Shown here piece after piece: positions 11,440-22,455 of a stretch of DNA of 64,000 nt (positions are counted from its first letter, which is position 1; each line of letters begins with the position of its first letter). Made by a program: the position numbers and the translations under genes. Location: contig CATIUR010000004.1 in assembly GCA_949592205.1 (NCBI GenBank), forward strand, positions 64,701,837 to 64,765,836. Reading direction: 5' to 3'. The notes beneath the pieces are model-generated. The model saw only the letters and a list, made by a program, of their open reading frames with translations, had not been told where the DNA came from and searched no databases. The stretch comes from Helichrysum umbraculigerum. Lineage: Eukaryota > Streptophyta > Magnoliopsida > Asterales > Asteraceae.

Positions 11440-11490
11440 TGTAACACCCCCATAAGACCCGTACCTGGACCACGTACGGGCAGTGTTACA
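11440..11490. mobile_element. 51-bp micro-element with LTR-like ends and a TSD
   Basis: Begins TGTAACACCCCC, ends GTGTTACA (8-bp perfect terminal inversion), and is flanked by TATTA on both sides (11435-11439 and 11491-11495). Its centre folds as CCCGTAC/GTACGGG around a 9-nt loop. It sits inside solo LTR C and so inserted after C. It could be a minimal solo LTR, a deletion derivative, or an insertion by the same integrase of a very short DNA. Confidence 0.7.
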
Positions 11491-12249
11491 TATTATGTTG
11501 AAATCGTCAGTTTGTTTATCAGTTTACCAGTTCAATGTACTCCACTTGTTTGAGTAAAATAGTATACAACCATGTTTGTATAAAAGTGTTTGACTATGTT
11601 TTCCACCCCTGTTCAAAGCAGTTAAAACAGTAAAAGTAGGGGCTGTGAACTCACCTGTTGAGTTAAGTAGTTATGCGAGTGCTAGCAAACCTAAGCCCAA
11701 GTACAGTCCGAAATCTCCTAACGCCCTAAACTTATGAGATTTAATAAGTATTGTGGATGTCTAAGCTAATCATCCATGCTAGTGTTCGTACAATCAAGTT
11801 ATGTCCAAAGTGTTTGTTAAACGTTTACGTTTGTATTTCGTTGTTTGTGAAAAGGTATACGACTCGTTGGTGATAGTTTGAAATCATAATTCCAATAAAA
11901 TAGCGTGTGTGTAATGTTTGTAAAGTTCACATATCGTATCGTATGTAAATATTCGTTACCGATTAAGTTCGACATAATATTTAATTGTTAATGACGTTAT
12001 TTAATAATTTCGTTTTATTAAATAAATTCGTTCACCAACAGTCGTATATTTTGTTGCGTTTGTTTTCAAATTGTTCAGCACGTAATTACAACTAATTATG
12101 AATACGTAATACTACGCGTATTATTTAGTTGGGCTTTGCTAGACTTACCTCTAAATTGTGTTGTGAATTCACTCAAGTAGGGAATTAGCCTAATATGCAA
12201 ATGTTTAGCGTTAATAATAGTGTTTAAATTTGCGGGGTGTTACATCTGG

Positions 12250-12916
12250 CCTTTGGGCATATGTGTTTAATTGGAGGTCAACATGGTTTGGGCTTAAGGG
12301 TACTATTGAGTTGCCAACACAGGTCCTTGTACACGGTTGGTTATAGGAATAATGTGTTGTGTGGGTAAATAGTACCTAGGCTATCGGTTTACCGCTGTAT
12401 TGGCCTGAAGTTGGTGTGAGGTTGCTTGGGGGCCACCCGGGCATGAGGGCGCCTCAAGGACCGCCGATCCTCCTTGTGGATATTTGTTTGCGATGCTTTA
12501 TGCGGTAAACAAATGATTGTGTGTTTACGAAGCTGTTGCTGTAAACTGGTTTATTATGCGATGCTTAGTTGTAAACAGATTTGCTATGCTAGGTTGCATT
12601 GTAGGTTATTGGTTCATTCACTTAGCGTTGAGCTAATCCCCCACATTACCACTCCTTGCAGGATATGATTAGATTATGGGATGAGCAAGGAGCTGCTGAC
12701 TGGATGGAATGTTTGACGACCCGATGTTTACTCTGATCTTTGATTTTATAAAATCATTGTTGTCTTTCAAATTATGTAACACCCAAAATGATAAATTATG
12801 TTTTGAAATAGATTGACTAATATGAGTATTATATAATGTATAATTATTAATGTTTGTTGGACTTTCGCTTCCGGTTATTAAAAAAAAAATGGTTCTGAAA
12901 TATGAGGGGTGTTATA
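12250..12916 (+). repeat. LTR1 of element A1, third segment
   Basis: Resumes CCTTTGGGCATATG after solo LTR C and runs to GGGGTGTTATA at 12916. It includes the GC-rich ATGAGGGCGCCTCAAGG block, the acceptor-like CTCCTTGCAG and a short A run. A 64-codon frame at 12474-12668 recurs at 46514 and 52644 only because the LTRs are copies. Confidence 0.88.
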
Positions 12917-12919
12917 AAT

Positions 12920-12931
12920 TGGTATCAGAGC
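12920..12931 (+). other. Primer binding site, element A1
   Basis: TGGTATCAGAGC, initiator-Met-tRNA type, three bases after the LTR end. Confidence 0.85.
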
Positions 12932-14230
12932 ATCGGTTTGGTGAATTGAACATTGTATGGTGTTCAATCCCAAATCTAGATTTGTATCAAGTCAAACATT
13001 CCAGAAGGTGGGGTTAGTTGTTGCATGAGAATTGTGTAGTAGGATATGTACTAACGCTTAACAAGATGTGAGATTGTGTTTGATTGCAGAGAAGGAGGAA
13101 CATGAGTAACCGACTGGTACTCTCAATGATTCCTCTATGTTCGTTGGTGTAATAGCATCAGGTAATGCTCTATAAGCTTGTTCAAAGTAAATAAGTTTGA
13201 ATTGTTTACTTACTATGATGACTATGATTAGTAAAGTAAATTGATTTTGTCTATGTGTTTAGCATAGTTGATTATGTGCTTAGTAGTAAATCTTGATAGA
13301 TTAAATTGAAATGACTTTCCATAAGGGAATTAATGAGGTGTTGGTATACCACAAGTAAGGTGTTTAAAGTCAAATTGAGTAACGACTATATTAAAAGAGA
13401 TAAATATGGTTAGATGTTTATTTTCTTGGCATTGAGCATGATTTTGATTAAACAATAAACTTTGTGTTAAAGGTGGTATTGTATGAAGTCAAAATGATCA
13501 ACGAGTTTTTATATGTATTGGCAAGTTTTAGGAAAGGTCAATGTTGAATACTTGTGTAATTGTGTAAATACGATGTTAATATGTGAAATTGGTGTTTTAA
13601 AGTTATGTTATGCCGCCAATAGTGAAAATGGGTTGGTTTGACTTAAATTAGTCAAAGGTATGTGGATTGGGTGATAGAATAGTGATTATATGGTCATAAA
13701 CCCAAACGGGTCATTTAAGTGCCCAAATGGGTCACTTAGTGATAAAACGGCTAAAATTGATGTGGATGGTGTATGATGAATGTTAAAGTGACCTAGAGTC
13801 ATAAGTATAAATAAAATGTGGGTTGAAAGTGTTAATGTTGTCATTATAAATGGAATTGGTAAAAATGTCCATTTGGACCCCTAAACGGGTCAGGGTGTCA
13901 AAACAATGTATAATGAGAGTTTGAAGGTGACGAATATGCCCTAACGTCACAATTATATATAGAAACATGTTGGTAAAAGGTGGAAGTCATAAACCAAGTT
14001 GTTTGAGATATAGCGTGTCAACCAAAATGGTCGAAAATGGTCAAAAATGAGTCGTACGTCCGTTTTCTCGTAAAACATGTAAATTGAAAAAGTATAAAAA
14101 GGGAAAGTTTCATTTTGGCATAGTGGACGTTCCTGCAAAATTTTAGAGTCTAACTCTAAACGAGTAAAAAGTTATACACGATTGAAATTGGCTAAAAATT
14201 CGAATTTTGCGGAAACTCAAATTCCTTCTT

Positions 14231-14486
14231 GGGAACGCGATCCCAATGATTTCTCCAGATCGCGTTCGTACGTGAAATTTTGTCACAGATTATTTTTTCT
14301 CTTGGGAACGCGATCACAGCAAATTTCCAGGATCGCGTTTGCGTGTGTAATTCGGGATCGGATGCATTTTTCTCTTGGGAACGCGATCCCACTTGCTTTT
14401 CCGAATCGCGTTTGCATGACCAATTTTGTTACAGAAGGATTTTAACTGGGGAACGCGATCCTGACCTGTTTTCCCGGATCGCGTTA
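14231..14486 (+). repeat. Four-unit GAACGCGATCC hairpin array in I1
   Basis: Units start at 14231, 14304, 14377 and 14448 (period 71-73 bp). It has the same inverted words as in B at 4600-4854, with a few mismatches (GATCAC in unit 2, GAATCG in unit 3). The sequence is nearly identical to I3. Confidence 0.85.
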
Positions 14487-15493
14487 GTAAGTAAAAAAAA
14501 AAAAATTTTTTTTTTTTGCGACGTTCGACGTAATACTTGAAGTAGAAAATTTTGTTAGAAAATTTCGGTGTTAGAATAAGACAAAATTTACAGGGTCACT
14601 CGGAAAAGGCCCGACGGTCAAAGCTCTTAACTTGGTATGAGCCCTGGCAGTTTTGGGCACTTCGGGGTCGTTTGGGGCCCGAAAACGGCATTTTACTGTT
14701 TTTCGGACCTTATATTGAACTTTTGACTTATGTTTTGTATTGGGTCCTTGTTTTTTCGAGCCCAGGGATCATTCCTATGACTAAATATGATATTATAAGG
14801 TGTTTTAAGAGGTCCTCAGGTTTTATTGAGTATGAGTTATTTTCAAGCTGTGTATTCTCCGTATTATTGATTGTGGCCAACTGTTGTTGTTGGTGATTTA
14901 AATTCTTGAGTTATATGGACTAAGTGAAATAGGATAAAGAAAATAAGTCATCTAAAATATTATAAATGGTTAAAATAAGTATTCTTAGAGTTTGAAAAGA
15001 AGTGTATGAGTTTATACTTATTTGATATTTGTCAATAGAGTTTTAATGTGCATGTTTGATATGATATGTTTATTTATAATACAACTAAAGAAGGATAGAT
15101 TGAAGAGAATATGCTGAGTATTACACATGGTATTGATAAAATGTTTAGTATTGAATGTACTATTAATATTAAGTGATGTAATTAGTAAATGGCCTTGAAT
15201 CAGGTAGTAAAGAAGTTGATTGAAATAATAGTGTTAGACATTGCACCTGAGTTAATGATATAATAAAAAGAGGTGTTGAATGTCTGTGTTGTTTATGTAA
15301 ACTTGATAATATGTGTAATGTACATTCAAAATGATAAGTTGAAATGGTATCAAACTAATACTTGATGATATATCTGCTGCTACGGGCTGTTATCATTGTG
15401 TAAATGGTTGATACCATTGTTATGATATAGGTAAGGGTAAATGGTAATAAATTTTGAGAGATCGAAGTGGCCTGAGAATTAAGTGTGACTGAC

Positions 15494-15530
15494 ATAATAT
15501 GACGACGTCTGACCAACGTATTCATATTAT
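15494..15530 (+). other. Conserved 37-nt stem-loop in I1
   Basis: ATAATATG pairs with CATATTAT, with further pairing inward. The loop is CTGACCA. Confidence 0.7.
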
Positions 15531-16906
15531 GCCATTTCACATGGAGTTGTTGAGGCTACTAAGTACCAAATGAAGTTAAATAATTTTAAAATAACGGATA
15601 ACATATGTTGACCTGCAGTTATGAAATAGTTCTAATATAAGGTGGTAGTAAGCTACTCAACTAGTGTTTAATGTGGAGACGTTGTAAAGGAAGAATTTGA
15701 ACGGTTTATACTACTTTTTAAAAATGAGTATGTGATTATTCGTTTGTAATATTTGAGGCTTAGTGAAGACTAACATAGCCGGATAGCCTAATATTAGAAA
15801 ATTATGTGTAACTATGTCCTTGGGAAAAGTAAAATAGTCTGGGAAAATAAGGGTTTTATTTATTGGATTGATAATTTTATTATAATTATGTGCGAATTAC
15901 ATATAATCTTTCGTATTGTTGCATATCTAATGACTAGATAAAGTGGTAAATTGTAATTTGAAAAAGTTATGTGATGAAATAAGTTAAGTAGATGTCAGCT
16001 AAAATGGATTAAATAGGTGAATATTGTTGAAAATGTGTTGATGATTAGCACATTTTGATAATGTGGTACGTGTGCTGAGATAGCAAGTACCCATTGATGC
16101 ATAATAGCAATTATCTAGTGAGATTGGTGCTATTTGATTTTGTAGATTATGATTTTAATCATAGGAATTGACTTGTACTTTGCTTTAAAAGGTGGGATTA
16201 AAGTTGTATGATTTGAAACACAGGTGAGTAATAGACTTTACATGATCAAATAGTGTTCCAATTGATAAAACTGACATTAAGATAAATAGTTGTGATGGAT
16301 AAGGTTATTGATATTTCATCATTTAAGGATGATGTATGTGGTTAATTGCTTACATGATCTGAATTAAATTCTCATTGCGGAGATGAGCATTGTAGTTTTA
16401 TAAACACTGTTGTTGTTTGTTAAAAAGAAAGAAGGTAAGTATTTATATTTGGTTTAAAGATCCTAGCGTGTCGCTAGTTTTCTGATTAAGATTAAAATAA
16501 ATGATTATGTGATTCACTTATTTTAAATGATTGTGTGATCCAAAGTGTTTATATGGATAAGTATAAGGGTTCATAAAATCTAGTGGTGTTTGTATTCACA
16601 ATTTGTTTGATGAAGTAATGAATGATATGTGTATTTTATGATAGTAAAATAAATAGAATTAAAAGCTCAAAGTATGGGCTTAGGAGAGCTCAATTGAAAT
16701 ACACGCTGGTGACGTGTAAGTAGATGAAATAAAATATAACCATGTAAGTATATTATAATGTGTACTCGTTTAGTGTTTATGTGGATGCATAGATACTTAG
16801 GCTAATGTACACACACGTTGTGTGTGCCTATATTAGTTATTGCTTATGTGATTCTATTACAATAGGTTAACTGGGTGCGATTAGATTTCGAGGACGAAAT
16901 CTCTTT

Positions 16907-16918
16907 AAGGGGGAGAGA
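16907..16918 (+). other. Polypurine tract, element A1
   Basis: AAGGGGGAGAGA just before LTR2, preceded by the GATTTCGAGGACGAAATC inverted repeat. Confidence 0.8.
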
Positions 16919-16920
16919 TT

Positions 16921-18343
16921 TGTAACATCCTCGTTTTGGGCCTAGTTGAAATCGGTAAATTCTTCATTTTATTTAATTATTTAAATTGTGTCATAAATGA
17001 TTTATATTATTTGGGCATTGAAAATAATCGGTCAAACGGTTAAATGACTTATTGTGGATGGTAAAATATTACATGTTTTAAATTAATTTAGTTGACGGTA
17101 AAATAATATTGTATTTTCCCGCAAATGGTTTTTAAGTTCCAGACAATAATAAATACGGGGAATGAAAATTAACATTTATATGGTATACTCTAGGGATTAA
17201 GTTGGTTTTTATTTCTCTCCCTCCTACATACATACGTACGCTATGCATACATACACCAAGAAAACCCTAAATCAAAACATGAAGAAATCATCAAATTGGA
17301 GCTTCATAACTCGAATTCAAGCTTCCTTAATCATCAAGAACAAGGTATGATCTCATGTTCTTCATTTTCCATAACCTAGAAATTGGGGTTTTTGGGGTTT
17401 TTGCTAATTAGTAAGTTTAATCCGAAATTGAGGGTTGGTTTTGTGAAATTGTTGTTAGTTAAGATTGTTATTGTTGATTACTAACGAGATTCTAGCTTAA
17501 GATTACAAAGTTATGGTGATTCTTAGGGTTTATGATGATTTTGATGGATTATTGATTATAATCCAAAAATTTAAGGTTGTAATAATTATATTAGTGTTAG
17601 TTGATGATTAGATGATGATTATAATATAAACCCTAACTTAGAAATGATGAAGTTGATATATGATCATTAATAAAGTTTGTGAGTTTGGTTGATTTTGAAG
17701 AATCCATGTTTTAAGTTGATGTTATTAGTGTATAATTGATAAGTATTGTTAATGATTATATTATAAGGGATTAATGATGATGATTAACATTATTCAAGTT
17801 AAAAATATAAAGTGATTAAGTGTTCTTGAGAATTTTGATGATTATGATGATTATCATAGGTTATATGATATATTTGATATGGTGTATAATTTAAAACACT
17901 TGATTGATAATCAAAGAGTAATGTTGCAAATTATTGACTAAGTATTCATTAAACCATGTGTTAGGGGTTTTGAATGAATTAGTGATATTTGATGGTAATG
18001 ATCTTATTAAAGATTTAACCATGTTAATGGGGATAATAAAAGTTGATTAAATGAGGTGGTGGTCATAACGATCATAAACTTGATAATTGAGTTTGAATTG
18101 TGTTGTTGATATGGTTATTTATAATATTGGAATGATGTTGTATAGATTTTGAGATAAGTAACTAACTTGTGTTATTCCATTGTATTCTCAGATATGGAGA
18201 AGACTCAGTGACATTAGAATACTGAGTGGACGGCGGAGGTATTGGTGAGTGGAACAATGTACCTTCAGCGTAACTTAGTTGTAACAGATTGGTTACAACG
18301 GGTAAACGTGGTTTTACCGATTATAGACTGATGATTGACATGT
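16921..18343 (+). repeat. LTR2 (3' LTR of A1), first segment
   Basis: Begins TGTAACATCCTCG and is colinear with LTR1. It is interrupted at CATGT (18339-18343) by element D and resumes at 37740. Confidence 0.88.
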
Positions 18344-18751
18344 TGTAACACCCCCAAAATTAACAGTTTGCGGAAGCGAGTTTTGGGTGTTACTAATCAA
18401 TAATCACAAGCACAAAGGATACAGTGAACGACTCTAAATGAGACGTTCGAAAAGTTATTACATTAATACAAAAGTAATTCAAAATACAAGCTCGAGTTTC
18501 GTATAAATTCCTAGAGATTCTAATACATAACAGTAAGTACAAAAGTAATGTATGAAAATCTCCAAGCTTGTAAATGCATGCGACTCGAGCTAAGTGAGCT
18601 TATCCTGCTGGGCATCCCTACTGATGCTGTGTACCTGAGAAGCATTACTAAAACGGTCAACCAAAAAGGTTGGTGAATCTCACAGGTTTGTAAGTAAGTA
18701 AATAATTTGAACACACAAGTAGTATTTGTAAATCGTAAGCCAGCCAGTAAG

Positions 18752-19170
18752 TAACGATCGCAGGTCATGCTAATCGTTCACTTAAGTAATGATTGCAGGT
18801 CATGCTAATCATCTGTAAATGAGTGGTTGCAGGTCATGCTAACCGTTTTTACGTGAGTGGTTGCAGGTCTTGCTAACCGTAATGAGTAACGATCGTAGGT
18901 CATACAAATCGTTCACTCCGTAATGATTGCAGGTCATGCTAATCATGCGTTTCCACGAACTATCATAATAGAAGCTTAACATACAGTAGATAATAGTACT
19001 CCTGTGAATGTAGTCTTACATTCATATTAAACAAGTAAGAAAATGCCACAAGCCACCATGATTGCAGGTCATGCTAATCATGCGATAACTCGGCCATTAT
19101 CAGTATTATGAAAACAAGTAAGAAAATGTCCTAAGTCACCATAATTGCAGGTCATGCTAATCATGCGTTA
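18752..19170 (-). repeat. Covarying hairpin array in D 3' LTR
   Basis: Eight units share the loop GCAGGTCATGCT (plus-strand reading) between arms that change together: ACGAT/ATCGT, ATGATT/AATCAT and GGTT/AACC. Six lie within 18752-18948, with single units near 19058 and 19139. The second copy is at 35149-35570. Confidence 0.85.
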
Positions 19171-19956
19171 ACTCGGCCATCATTAGTTTTATGAAAACAT
19201 GTAATGCATCTCACCCCTGGGTATAAAACAGTAAAATAGGGGCTGTAAGACTCGCCTGAGTCTAGCAGACAAAGCAGTAAGCAAGCAAAGTAGTATCCGA
19301 ACTAGCAGCCCTTAGCGTCCTAATACGCATAAGGTTCAGTAAGTAAATGGAATACTTGTAAAGTATCCATGCTAGTTGTTCCCAAACTAGTTAATGTCCA
19401 TTAGTTTGTTTGTACGTTTGTAATCGTTTGTAATTCGTAGTTTGTAGAAAAGTTGTACGGCCCGTTGGTATCGGTGTGTAGTAATAATAATTCCATCCAT
19501 TATTATTATGTATTTTTTTTAGTAACCGTATAGTTATCATGTATATTCGTGTAGCATGTGTAACGTTTGTGCGGATGTAAATCCGAGTGGGTGTAACCCT
19601 AAAGTGTGCGAGTGAAATCTCGTATGTGTTGGAGCGTAAGCTCGTATCTGTTATCGTGTAATCCCACACGTAAGTATTTAATGACCTCGTAAGTTCGTAT
19701 CGGTTGCAATCCCGTGTATGTGTACAAGTGTAAACTGTTGGAGTGTAATCTCCTAAGTATTTTCGAGTGCAAACTCGTGTGTGCGTGTGAGTGAAATCTC
19801 ACGTTCGGTTAAGTATAATCTTGTACGTATTCAAGTATTTTTGTATACTTCCAAAAGTATAGTATTTTCATGTATAAGTCGTATCGTATTTGATTTGGTT
19901 GTGGAAAAGTGATTTTTAAACACTTAGATAATATTTTGTTTTCTGATCTGGGCTAT

Positions 19957-20250
19957 CTGCGACACAAGGCTTGTGTCGCAGACCACATGCGACATAAGGT
20001 CTGTGTCGTAAGGATTGGTTTCTGATTTAGTGTTTATGCGACACAATGGTTGTGTCGCAGACAAGGGTACGACACAACGGTACGACATAGTCGTTGTGTC
20101 GCAATCAAGCGATAGGTAAACTTTGTGTCGCAGATGATACGACATATAGTGCGACATAAGCGTTGTGTCGCATACATTGCGACATAACGTGCGACATAAC
20201 ATGCGACACAGTGTTGTGTCGCATAGAATTTTGGTCCGATGCGACACAAG
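19957..20250 (-). repeat. GCGACACAA / TTGTGTCGC palindrome cluster, D 3' LTR
   Basis: Repeated self-complementary words. The first (19957-19981) is a perfect 12-bp inverted repeat around one base, and a second perfect one lies near 20037. Variants carry GCGACATAA or TACGACA. Similar clusters occupy the same relative LTR position in D 5', G and F. Confidence 0.85.
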
Positions 20251-21226
20251 AGGTCTGTTCGGAATTTAAGTTTCCGAAAACGTATTTTCCGGTTTCCGTT
20301 GGGTCTAGAACTTTTATACTAGTTTTAATATGTTATAATGAGTCCATAGTAACTATTGGTAGTCGTTTTTAAGGTTTGTGGTGTCGTTTTCTTTAAAATG
20401 ACCAAAACCGACATTTCCGTTAACGTGTTCAAAAACGAGTTTTAATTACATATTCGGACATCATTTAGCTAGGGGAACAATAATCTAGCAAAATAAAAGT
20501 AATCGGAAAAGTTTCGGGTCGCCGGAAAACTTACAAAATTGTCGAATCGAGAAACCGAAAAGATAGGATTGTAGAGCTCGTTCTCGTGATCACTTTTCTC
20601 CAAACCGAGCCTAACCTCCCAGGTGTTTTAGTGGTAGTTTTAAGGTGTTTTTGGGTGGTGATTTAGAGAGAGATAGAGAGAGAACCGATTGAGAGAGAGA
20701 GAGTGAGAGAGAGTGTTGAGTGTAAGGGTGTGTTTGTGGTTGTGTAAGGGAAAGAAAAAGGAAGGCATGGGGGTGATGCCCCATGTCTTTGGGCCGGTTT
20801 TGGTGGGTTCCACCAAGTGTGGATCTCACCAATTTTTGTTCCCTCGCGTACGCGTTCCATGCGGTGTTCGTTTCCCCGGTCGTTTAAACGTTAAAATCAT
20901 TTTATACGCGATTAAATATACGTTTAAAAATACGAAATAATACCCGATAATTTAGTTGGAGTATTTTATTAAAATGCTTTGTTTTCAAGTTAACCAATAT
21001 AACTTAGTTTTGTTTTGTCGGTTGGTCGAGTTTTCGGAGAGTTCGGTAACGTTTTAGTTAAAACGTACGTTTTCGTTATATTATAAACATAATATAGAAT
21101 AGTAGTTGAAGTGATTAAATAATTTAACATTATTTAATAATTGTTTTACCAATGTCCGCAAGTTGGTAAAATTGTTGTTTTATACGATTTGTATGAATCG
21201 TATACGCGTATATATATATATTCCAT

Positions 21227-21264
<38 letters not shown>

Positions 21265-21453
21265 AATAATGTATATAATCCTATTTCATATTATATACAA
21301 GTAATAAACACGTAATTAGGGAAATTTTAAATTGTCCCTAAATTTGGGGTTGTTACATTCTCCCCTTATTAATAAAATTTCGTCCCGAAATTTGTTCGAA
21401 GTAGTAGTCGGTAATTCGATATTAGTCAGGTAGCTACAATGTGTACTAGTAGC

Positions 21454-22155
21454 CTACGGTAGGACGGTAAGTCCTATAGTATTCAGGGTAGGGTAGTGGT
21501 CAGGTAGTAACGTACCCTTAGTTTTGTTGTCTGGAGGTAGTGGGCATTTGGCCTTAAGATGGCCAGCACTCCCGCAGTTGAAGCACAGCTTCGTCTTAGG
21601 GGAGTTAGTACTCTTAGGGTAGGACTTGCATCGACCGATGGGTATGGTACATGGTCCTTCATGATGACGAGTGCATTGGGGACAGAAAGGTTTCTTTCCC
21701 AAGTAGTTTCCTGAAGAGTTAGAGGGAGTAATCTTCACTCTTTTTGCTGGAGGTGGCGTACAGTCAGTATCGGTATCTTCTTCAGTAGGAGTACCTTGTG
21801 ATGTTGATGTTGAAGCGAGGTTTTCTAAGGCTAGCAATTGTAACTCGTACTCACGCATACGTACGTTATTCTGGAAGGCAGTTTGTCGTAGGCTATCTAT
21901 GTCTTCCCTTGCTTCGGTTAGTTGTTTTCTCAGCGATTCAATAGTTTGGTTGAGGTGGCTGACTGATTCAGTAGTCAGGGTTACATTATCCGGTGCTTTT
22001 GCAGCAGTTAGAGCAACAGGAGAAGCAGGTGCTGTTGCTGATTCAATGAGAGGTTCGGTATCACACTCGAGTTCGAGTAGGTAAGGAAACATCGCTGGTT
22101 CCTCACTGAGCAGTTCATTATCCAAGGTAGGGTTGTTGACGGAGTGTGTTGTCAT
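21454..22155 (-). CDS. D ORF2: coiled-coil plus zinc-knuckle protein (233 aa)
   Basis: A second open frame lies 96 bp from the 3' LTR, where a complete element would carry pol. Residues about 62-112 have a heptad pattern (HLNQTIESLRKQLTEAREDI) typical of a coiled coil. Residues 135-142 (PPPAKRVKI) look like a basic nuclear-localisation signal. Residues 158-169 hold CPQCTRHHEGPC, and 191-204 a CCHC knuckle (CFNCGSAGHLKAKC). The C-x2-C-HH-x-G-x-C block followed by a knuckle mirrors the nucleocapsid region of the gag proteins here, so a gag origin is likely (inference). There is no protease or polymerase motif. It could serve as an accessory RNA-binding or gag-interacting protein. The first ATG of the frame was taken as start. 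Confidence 0.65.
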   Translation of the reverse strand: MTTHSVNNPTLDNELLSEEPAMFPYLLELECDTEPLIESATAPASPVALTAAKAPDNVTLTTESVSHLNQTIESLRKQLTEAREDIDSLRQTAFQNNVRMREYELQLLALENLASTSTSQGTPTEEDTDTDCTPPPAKRVKITPSNSSGNYLGKKPFCPQCTRHHEGPCTIPIGRCKSYPKSTNSPKTKLCFNCGSAGHLKAKCPLPPDNKTKGTLLPDHYPTLNTIGLTVLP

Positions 22156-22455
22156 TTCCTACGAAATAATTATTCTATTTTAAGAATTGTTACAAGTAAG
22201 TGAAGTTCTATTGGATGACTTGTTCAAAGTGATAAACAATATACGAGTTCCCGGTCTCAACCAGTGTGAGATATTTGGGAAGGGAGTTTGTTATTGGTAA
22301 TCCAAGTGTAATACAAGTTATATGGTCGGAATCTGTATAGTCGGTCGTTTCCTAATCCTATTGGGTACTTAGGATCAAAGAAAACACACAGAATAAAAAG
22401 CAATTATACATAATTCATTAAGCGAGAGATTTATGGGAAGAACGGTTTCGGGTAA
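22156..22455 (-). other. Spacer between D gag and D ORF2
   Basis: About 300 bp without a credible frame. In complete relatives the protease-to-integrase region begins here, and nothing resembling it is left. Confidence 0.5.

Larger units (their letters stand above)
10373..12244 (-). mobile_element. Solo LTR C (1.87 kb)
   Basis: Starts TGTAACACCCCC and ends GGGGTGTTACA, with 8-bp perfect terminal inversions, flanked by TCTGG on both sides (10368-10372 and 12245-12249). No primer site, polypurine tract or internal region is present, so this is a solo LTR left by LTR-LTR recombination. The minus orientation is inferred from its resemblance, near the left end, to the LTRs of minus-strand elements D and E (AAATT...GCGGAAGC block). 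The CAG/GTGAGT signal is on the minus strand at 11649-11657. Confidence 0.88.
12917..16920 (+). other. Internal region I1 of element A1 (non-coding)
   Basis: Primer site at 12920-12931, polypurine tract at 16907-16918. It is colinear with I2 (46956-50971) and I3 (53086-57100). No protein-coding frame is believable. The longest (14552-14896, 114 codons) is kept in I3, is shortened in I2, has no counterpart in B and no recognisable domain. It carries the same hairpin array and stem-loop as element B. Confidence 0.85.
18344..21357 (-). repeat. 3' LTR of element D
   Basis: On the plus strand it reads TGTAACACCCCCAAAATT to GGGGTTGTTACA. It contains the hairpin array (18752-19170), the GCGACACAA word cluster (19957-20250), a GA/CT-rich stretch (about 20665-20715) and an AT microsatellite (about 21210-21262) that is much shorter in the other LTR. 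The donor-like signal CAGGTGAGT of the other LTR is changed to CAGGCGAGT here (19254). Confidence 0.9.

Noticed and set aside
12474..12668. 64-codon frame repeated at 46514 and 52644
   Set aside because: Lies in the LTR, overlaps an acceptor-like site, and is repeated only because the LTRs are copies.
12917..12935. tRNA gene suggested by the tRNA-complementary sequence
   Set aside because: Only 12 bases matching the tRNA 3' end; it is the primer binding site, and no cloverleaf surrounds it.
14552..14896. 114-codon plus-strand frame in I1, identical in I3 (54722-55066)
   Set aside because: Shortened in I2, absent in B, no recognisable domain; I1 and I3 are near-identical DNA, so the conservation says nothing about coding.
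18752..19170. Resemblance of regular repeats to a CRISPR array
   Set aside because: Plant LTR context, variable spacing, no unique spacers of constant length and no cas genes; units are hairpins within an LTR present twice.
19924..20249. Frames rich in Cys, Arg and His, with repeated short peptides, over the GCGACACAA cluster
   Set aside because: Repetitive translation of palindromic words in both strands, not a protein.
20665..20715. GA-rich stretch as a microsatellite of interest
   Set aside because: Short, imperfect, present in both D LTRs; on the sense strand it is a CT-rich leader of a common plant type.
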